Below are positions 1-3,900 of a DNA stretch of 6,168 nt, in pieces. A program made the position numbers and the translations under genes. Within the stretch, counting starts at the first letter, position 1. Each line of letters begins with the position of its first letter. This DNA comes from CAZTAR01 sp043813895 (GTDB taxonomy: Bacteria; Planctomycetota; Phycisphaerae; UBA1845; UTPLA1), in NCBI GenBank assembly GCA_043813895.1, contig JBDRKQ010000214.1, forward strand, positions 1 through 6,168, given 5' to 3'. Below the pieces are notes generated by a model that ran no database searches, had not been told where the DNA came from, and worked only from the letters and a program-made list of their open reading frames with translations.

Positions 1-2
1 GC

Positions 3-284
3 GACGACTACGCCACGAAGCCCATTGATCGGAAGAAGCTGATCGAGACGATCCGGGAATGGCTGCCGAAGGAATCCGCTCTCGAGAAGGAGCGTGCACT
101 GCTGACCGGCACACACGGAGCGGTGGATGCGCCGGTGAGCGGACTGACTGCCGATCCGGGTGTGGCTGAGCTGGCCGAGAAGTGCATTACCGAGCTGCCG
201 GACAAGGTCGCTGCCATAGAGAAGTTGCTCGCCGAGAACGACTTGGATGTCCTGAGTGCCCTGGCTCACCGGCCCAAAGAATAA
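3..284 (+). CDS. C-terminal end of a receiver/HPt signalling protein (likely hybrid histidine kinase), truncated inside the HPt domain
   Basis: This is the last 93 codons of a gene that starts left of the window. Residues 1-21 begin DDYATKPIDRKKL: the Lys-Pro is the conserved pair at the end of receiver strand 5, and the rest matches helix 5. A linker of about 30 residues follows. From about residue 55 the sequence (AELAEKCITELPDKVAAIEK, then LLAENDLDVLSALAH) matches the first two helices of an HPt domain, which accepts phosphate from a receiver aspartate on a histidine in an LAHxLKG motif. Here the motif reads LAHRPKE followed by TAA, with His89 at 267-269. The usual Leu is Pro, the Gly is Glu, and the second half of the four-helix bundle is missing from this frame. 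Such domains commonly end hybrid sensor kinases acting at the inner membrane; the kinase part is outside the window. Domain identity is confident; whether the product works is doubtful. Confidence 0.85.
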   Translation, partial: DDYATKPIDRKKLIETIREWLPKESALEKERALLTGTHGAVDAPVSGLTADPGVAELAEKCITELPDKVAAIEKLLAENDLDVLSALAHRPKE

Positions 285-450
285 GGCGGGGCTGCGGATC
301 CTGCCGGTGTCGTTTTTGGCCGTCAGCGTCTTTGTGGAACTGCAGTTGGCTGCTGCGGACGGACAGGAGTACGTATTCGTCAATGGCAGAGGCCCGGCGA
401 AGGCAGCTGAATGACTTGCGACCCAGATCCTGTGATGAGTGTCAGATCGA
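285..450 (+). pseudogene. Probable out-of-frame remnant of the missing half of the HPt domain
   Basis: Beyond the TAA at 282-284, helix-like sequence continues in other frames. At 319-384 one frame reads AVSVFVELQLAAADGQEY, which fits the third HPt helix (commonly like VxELAxxLExAAxxGD). From 383 the remaining frame reads MAEARRRQLNDLRPR, which fits the last HPt helix. Directly after the stop, the bases also approximate the Gly-Ala-rich turn that normally follows LKG. The simplest reading is that two or more small indels, plus the substitutions at LAHRPKE, broke one ancestral HPt domain. The match is by eye and weak residue by residue. A sequencing or assembly error could give the same picture. 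Confidence 0.45.
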
Positions 451-906
451 TGACACACGGCTCGCGCAGCTGAAAACACCGTGCGTAAACCATAGGAAGA
501 TAAGGCATAAGAAACGCCCTCCTCGGTAGTTGCGACTGTTCTCACACTGCTGTCACACTGTCTTCAGACTGTTTTCTGGACTGGTTCTGACAAAACTTTG
601 GCAAAACTCCCGGAGATGCGAGGCCCTGTGGGACTGATCGAAAACTACGGTTCATTCGATTGGCCTAGCGAACAGCGTGCGTGACACGACCGAACTCACA
701 ACCTGGCGTCCGCTTCTGAGGCGGTCTGCGAGAAGCCAAACGTACCAAGCCCTAGCAGCCGCGTTCATCCCGTTGCCGGTGCATGCTTCGCCGCGCGATT
801 ACCGCGTTGCGGCAAACGCTACGTCTGGCGTGCCGAAGGTCTTCCACAGGAATGGACCATGAACTCCAAGTGCGTGCGGCACCAGGGCTTGTCAGCCGCT
901 GGACCT
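451..906. other. Intergenic region between convergent genes; no convincing gene
   Basis: This stretch lies between the 3' end of the signalling gene and the 3' end of the giant protein gene, so both neighbours read into it. No frame in it has a ribosome binding site together with a recognisable protein. The GTG-started frame at 677-862 has no Shine-Dalgarno-like sequence and no familiar motif. No tRNA or rRNA pattern is visible. The only clear structure is the 11-bp array at 531-607. A GC-rich imperfect inverted repeat at 790-813 has no adjoining T-run on either strand, so neither gene has an obvious intrinsic terminator here. Confidence 0.6.
531..607. repeat. Seven degenerate tandem units in 11-bp register (ACTG, then CAAAAC); possible phased binding array
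   Basis: Read in steps of 11 from position 531, the units are TGCGACTGTTC, TCACACTGCTG, TCACACTGTCT, TCAGACTGTTT, TCTGGACTGGT, TCTGACAAAAC and TTTGGCAAAAC. ACTG falls at 535, 546, 557 and 568, exactly 11 bp apart, and again at 580. CAAAACT falls at 591 and 602, also 11 bp apart. Units starting at 542, 553, 564, 575 and 586 all begin with TC. Direct repeats at about one helical turn resemble the tandem sites bound by OmpR/PhoB-type regulators, whose half-sites also recur every 11 bp. The CTGTCAC at 550-556 is close to a Pho-box half-site. The regulator, and whether the array acts at all, are inference. No clear -10 element was found, and neither flanking gene starts here. Confidence 0.5.
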
Positions 907-3900
907 CTATGGGCTCAGCAGTCCGGTCACAAATGCCTGAATATCGACACCGTCGACCGCACCGTCGCCGTTCATGTCTCCGTTCAGGATCGGGCAGCCT
1001 GGATAAGTCGCGGCGTACGCAACTGGATCGGTCAGTGCCAGAGCAAACGGCTCAATGTCGTCCTGATCGCCCAGGTCATCGCAGTTCAGGTCACCCCATG
1101 CGACAGGGAGCAACGCACCACAGCCTGTTGTCACGATGTTCGCCCCCTCGTCGAGCAGGTCGGTGTAGTAGACTTTGCAGTCATCCACCTGGATCGTCGA
1201 GCCGCTACGAAGGACCAGCGTCTGGACGTAGAGTGCCTCCGTACAAGGGTCCTGCCCAACTTCATCGTTGTTGAACGCGTCGACGAACAGCACGGTCGTC
1301 CCGGCAGCAACCTCGACCTCCCCCATAGCGAAGTTGTCAATGAAGCCCGCCTCTTGTGCGCCCACGTCCGCCCCGGCCGTTTCGAAGGTCTGAGAGCTGC
1401 CGTCCAGCGTCAGCCGGCCCGAGTTCCAGTCAAACACCGAAGGATCCGTGCTACGGTTGTCGAAGTCGCCGGCCAAAAAGACCGGCTCGCTGGATTGCAC
1501 TTGGATGTTGCCTGCGTTGACGATGCTGAGAGCACCGCCGATCTCGAGCCAGACGGCGCCTGCTACTTCCAGGATAGGAGGTGTGCAGCCGCGGCTTTTA
1601 CAGTCGGAGAAATACAAATCCATATCACCGTCGACCGTGAAGCGCAACGAGCCGCCTAATGTCAGCGCCGCCCCATCGCTGTCGCTGTTGGAGAGTGAGA
1701 CACTGCCCGCCGTCACAGATGCCGCGGAGCTTCCGGTGCCATAGAAAACTCCACCGGCGTCGATGGTGATCGGGCCAGCCACGTCGAGGATCGCATCTCC
1801 GCTCAACTCGACGCGCCCGAATGTCAGCACGTCGATCGTGTCGGTTGTGACAGCACTCGAGGCCAGTGCATTCAGGATCGGCGGCGTACAGCCTCGCCCG
1901 GGCGGGCACAGGGTCACGCCGTCGATCACGATGCCGTTTGAGACATCCATGGTCATCGACTCAGTCAGTGTCACGGCGCCGCCGGCCTCGATTCCGTCAC
2001 CCAGCAGCACCAGCCCATCGGCGTAGAGCGAGGCAGAGAGAGGCGCAGAGGGCGCATCCACGGCCGCAACCACGCCATCGGCGCCGACTGTCAGCGTGCC
2101 GAGCAGCGTCGCCAGGGCGTCGCCATCGACGCGCAGCTCGCCGCCGGCCGACGACACGGTCATGTCGCCTATCGCATACAATTCCGCGCCATCCTCGCCG
2201 AGGATCAAACCTCTGTTGTCCACGTCAAACGTGAGCAGGTTCAATGCGCGGTTGCCGACGTCCTGTGCGATCACGCTGCCCTCATTCACTAACGAAGCCG
2301 CGTCGATCCTGCCCGTGCCCTGAATCGTGTGGTCGGCATTGTTGTAGAGGTAAGTGAAACCATCGCCCACCACTGCGCGGGAGAATGATTCGGCGGGGTT
2401 TTCGCTGAGCTGGAGGACACCGGCTTCTGAAACGGGCGGTGTGAACACAGCGTCCAACGGGAATGTAGGCCTCAGGCCCGTGAGGCTCGCGGTGGAATCG
2501 ATCGAGATGAGTCCCTTGTTGGCAACCACGCCCTCGATGAAACCGATGTTCCCGTCAGGGATGCGGAGGGTCTCAACGGTGGGATCCACCAGCGTACCGT
2601 TGTTCTTCACGTCAATGGTTCCGGCACCGTTCTGCACCAGGGTGACGTTGGTAGCCGTGCTGGCGTTGAGCGTGATGGCGCCGTCTGTCACGGACAATCT
2701 GCCGCCAACGATCGCAGCACCGGGCTGGACAGCAATGTGTCCTCCCGCCCCCGGTGCGGCAATGGTGCCGGTCGCTGCCTGGTTGATATTGCCGCCGAGT
2801 TGGAGGGTTGCGCCGGCGGCGAGGGCCCGGATCGTGCCGTTGTTCACGAGCGTTCTGCCGGGCGCCATCGTGAGAGACTGTGTGCCCGATGAAACCTGGA
2901 GCGTGATTGAGCTGTCGGCGATCGTGAGCCCGTCAAGCGTCGGGGAGGTGTCGAGCTCCACAACAGCGCCGGTCAAACCGATGATGGCAACGTACGTAGC
3001 ACCGGCATCGTTGGCCGGCACTTCCTCGGGACACCAGTTCAACGGATCGCTCCAGTTGGTGCCGTCGCCGGCGCCAGTCCACGCGCTGAGTGTCGTATCG
3101 GCGGGCACTTCACACTCATCCGGGAGGCCGTTGCCGTTACAATCCGGGCTCTCGCCACAGCCGGGCACGTCGCACTCCTCGCCTGGGTTTCCACAGTCGA
3201 CATCGCAGTCGTCCGGGATGCCGTTTCCGTTGCAGTCCGTGAAGTACTCATATGCGCCCATGTCGACGATTGGGGCAGTGCCATTGCCGGTATCGATCGT
3301 GTCAGGGTCGTCCACGAAGCGGGCCTTTTCGGCAAGATCGAATGGGGTCGGTTCGTCGGTATCGCCGTCGCCATCCAAGTCGGCAATGTCGGCGGGTACC
3401 GCATCGTTGTTCGCCGCATCAATGCAGGGGGAGCCGAAGCTCAACCTTAGGTCGCCGTAATCATCATTGCCGCCGATGCCCCAGCCGTCGCCGCCGTCAT
3501 CTGGTTCACGCATGAACAGCGGATCCCCGTCGATGTTCCCGCTGCCGGCGTATTCGCTCAGTCCTTCGATCAGGCTGTAACTGACGGTGTAGCTGCTGGT
3601 GCCATCGTGATGAAGCTGGGCGGATTCGTCGGTTCCCCCCTCGTCGCTATTGCCCCAGAGCACGCAGTTGGCCACGTTGGGGAACGCCGCAGCCGCGGCT
3701 TCGATTCCACCGCCGTCGTAGTGAGCGGTGTTCCCGACGATGGTGCAGTTGGTCAGGATCGGAGCACACCCCCAGTTGCTGATGGCCCCGCCGTCGTCGT
3801 CTGCCTGGTTTCCAACGAAGATGCAGCTGGTTATTGACACGGCATCGCAGTCTGCGTTGGCCAAGGCTCCGCCGTCGGCGCCGGCCTGATTGCCGGTGAA

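Larger units (their letters stand above)
1411..3090 (-). other. Long Gly/Ala/Thr/Ser-rich beta-strand region of the giant protein
   Basis: This region opens with SAWTGAGDGTNWSDPLNWCP, a W...G.W.D..NW start common before planctomycete and autotransporter-like beta-solenoids. Short alternating hydrophobic strands follow, such as SLTMAPGRTLVNNGTIRA, YNNADHTIQGTGRIDA and LVNEGSVIAQ. The recurring N-x-G-x-I turns suggest an irregular beta-solenoid rather than the regular coils of modules A and B. Cysteines are nearly absent except in the two RGCTPPIL cassettes. No enzymatic motif is recognisable. Confidence 0.6.

Noticed and set aside
790..813. GC-rich imperfect inverted repeat (GCCG-CGCG, loop, CGCG-CGGC) downstream of the giant gene
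   Set aside because: A three-base bulge interrupts the stem and neither strand has an adjoining T-run, so it does not meet the pattern of an intrinsic terminator.
677..862. Small GTG-started plus-strand frame of 61 codons in the intergenic gap
   Set aside because: No Shine-Dalgarno-like sequence precedes the GTG and the product has no recognisable feature. It would be the nearest candidate target of the 11-bp array, so it is recorded here, but it cannot be supported as a gene.
859..1659. Long plus-strand open frame of 266 codons opposite the end of the giant gene
   Set aside because: It lies antisense to strongly recognisable coding sequence (calcium loops, terminal module) and its translation has no recognisable domain. 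Long antisense frames are expected in GC-rich DNA with biased third positions.
2354..3460. Long plus-strand open frame of 368 codons
   Set aside because: It is antisense to the DCNGNG hinge and beta-rich region. Its Pro/Ser/Val-rich translation is what the reverse strand of Gly/Ala/Thr codons gives, and no start signal or domain supports it.
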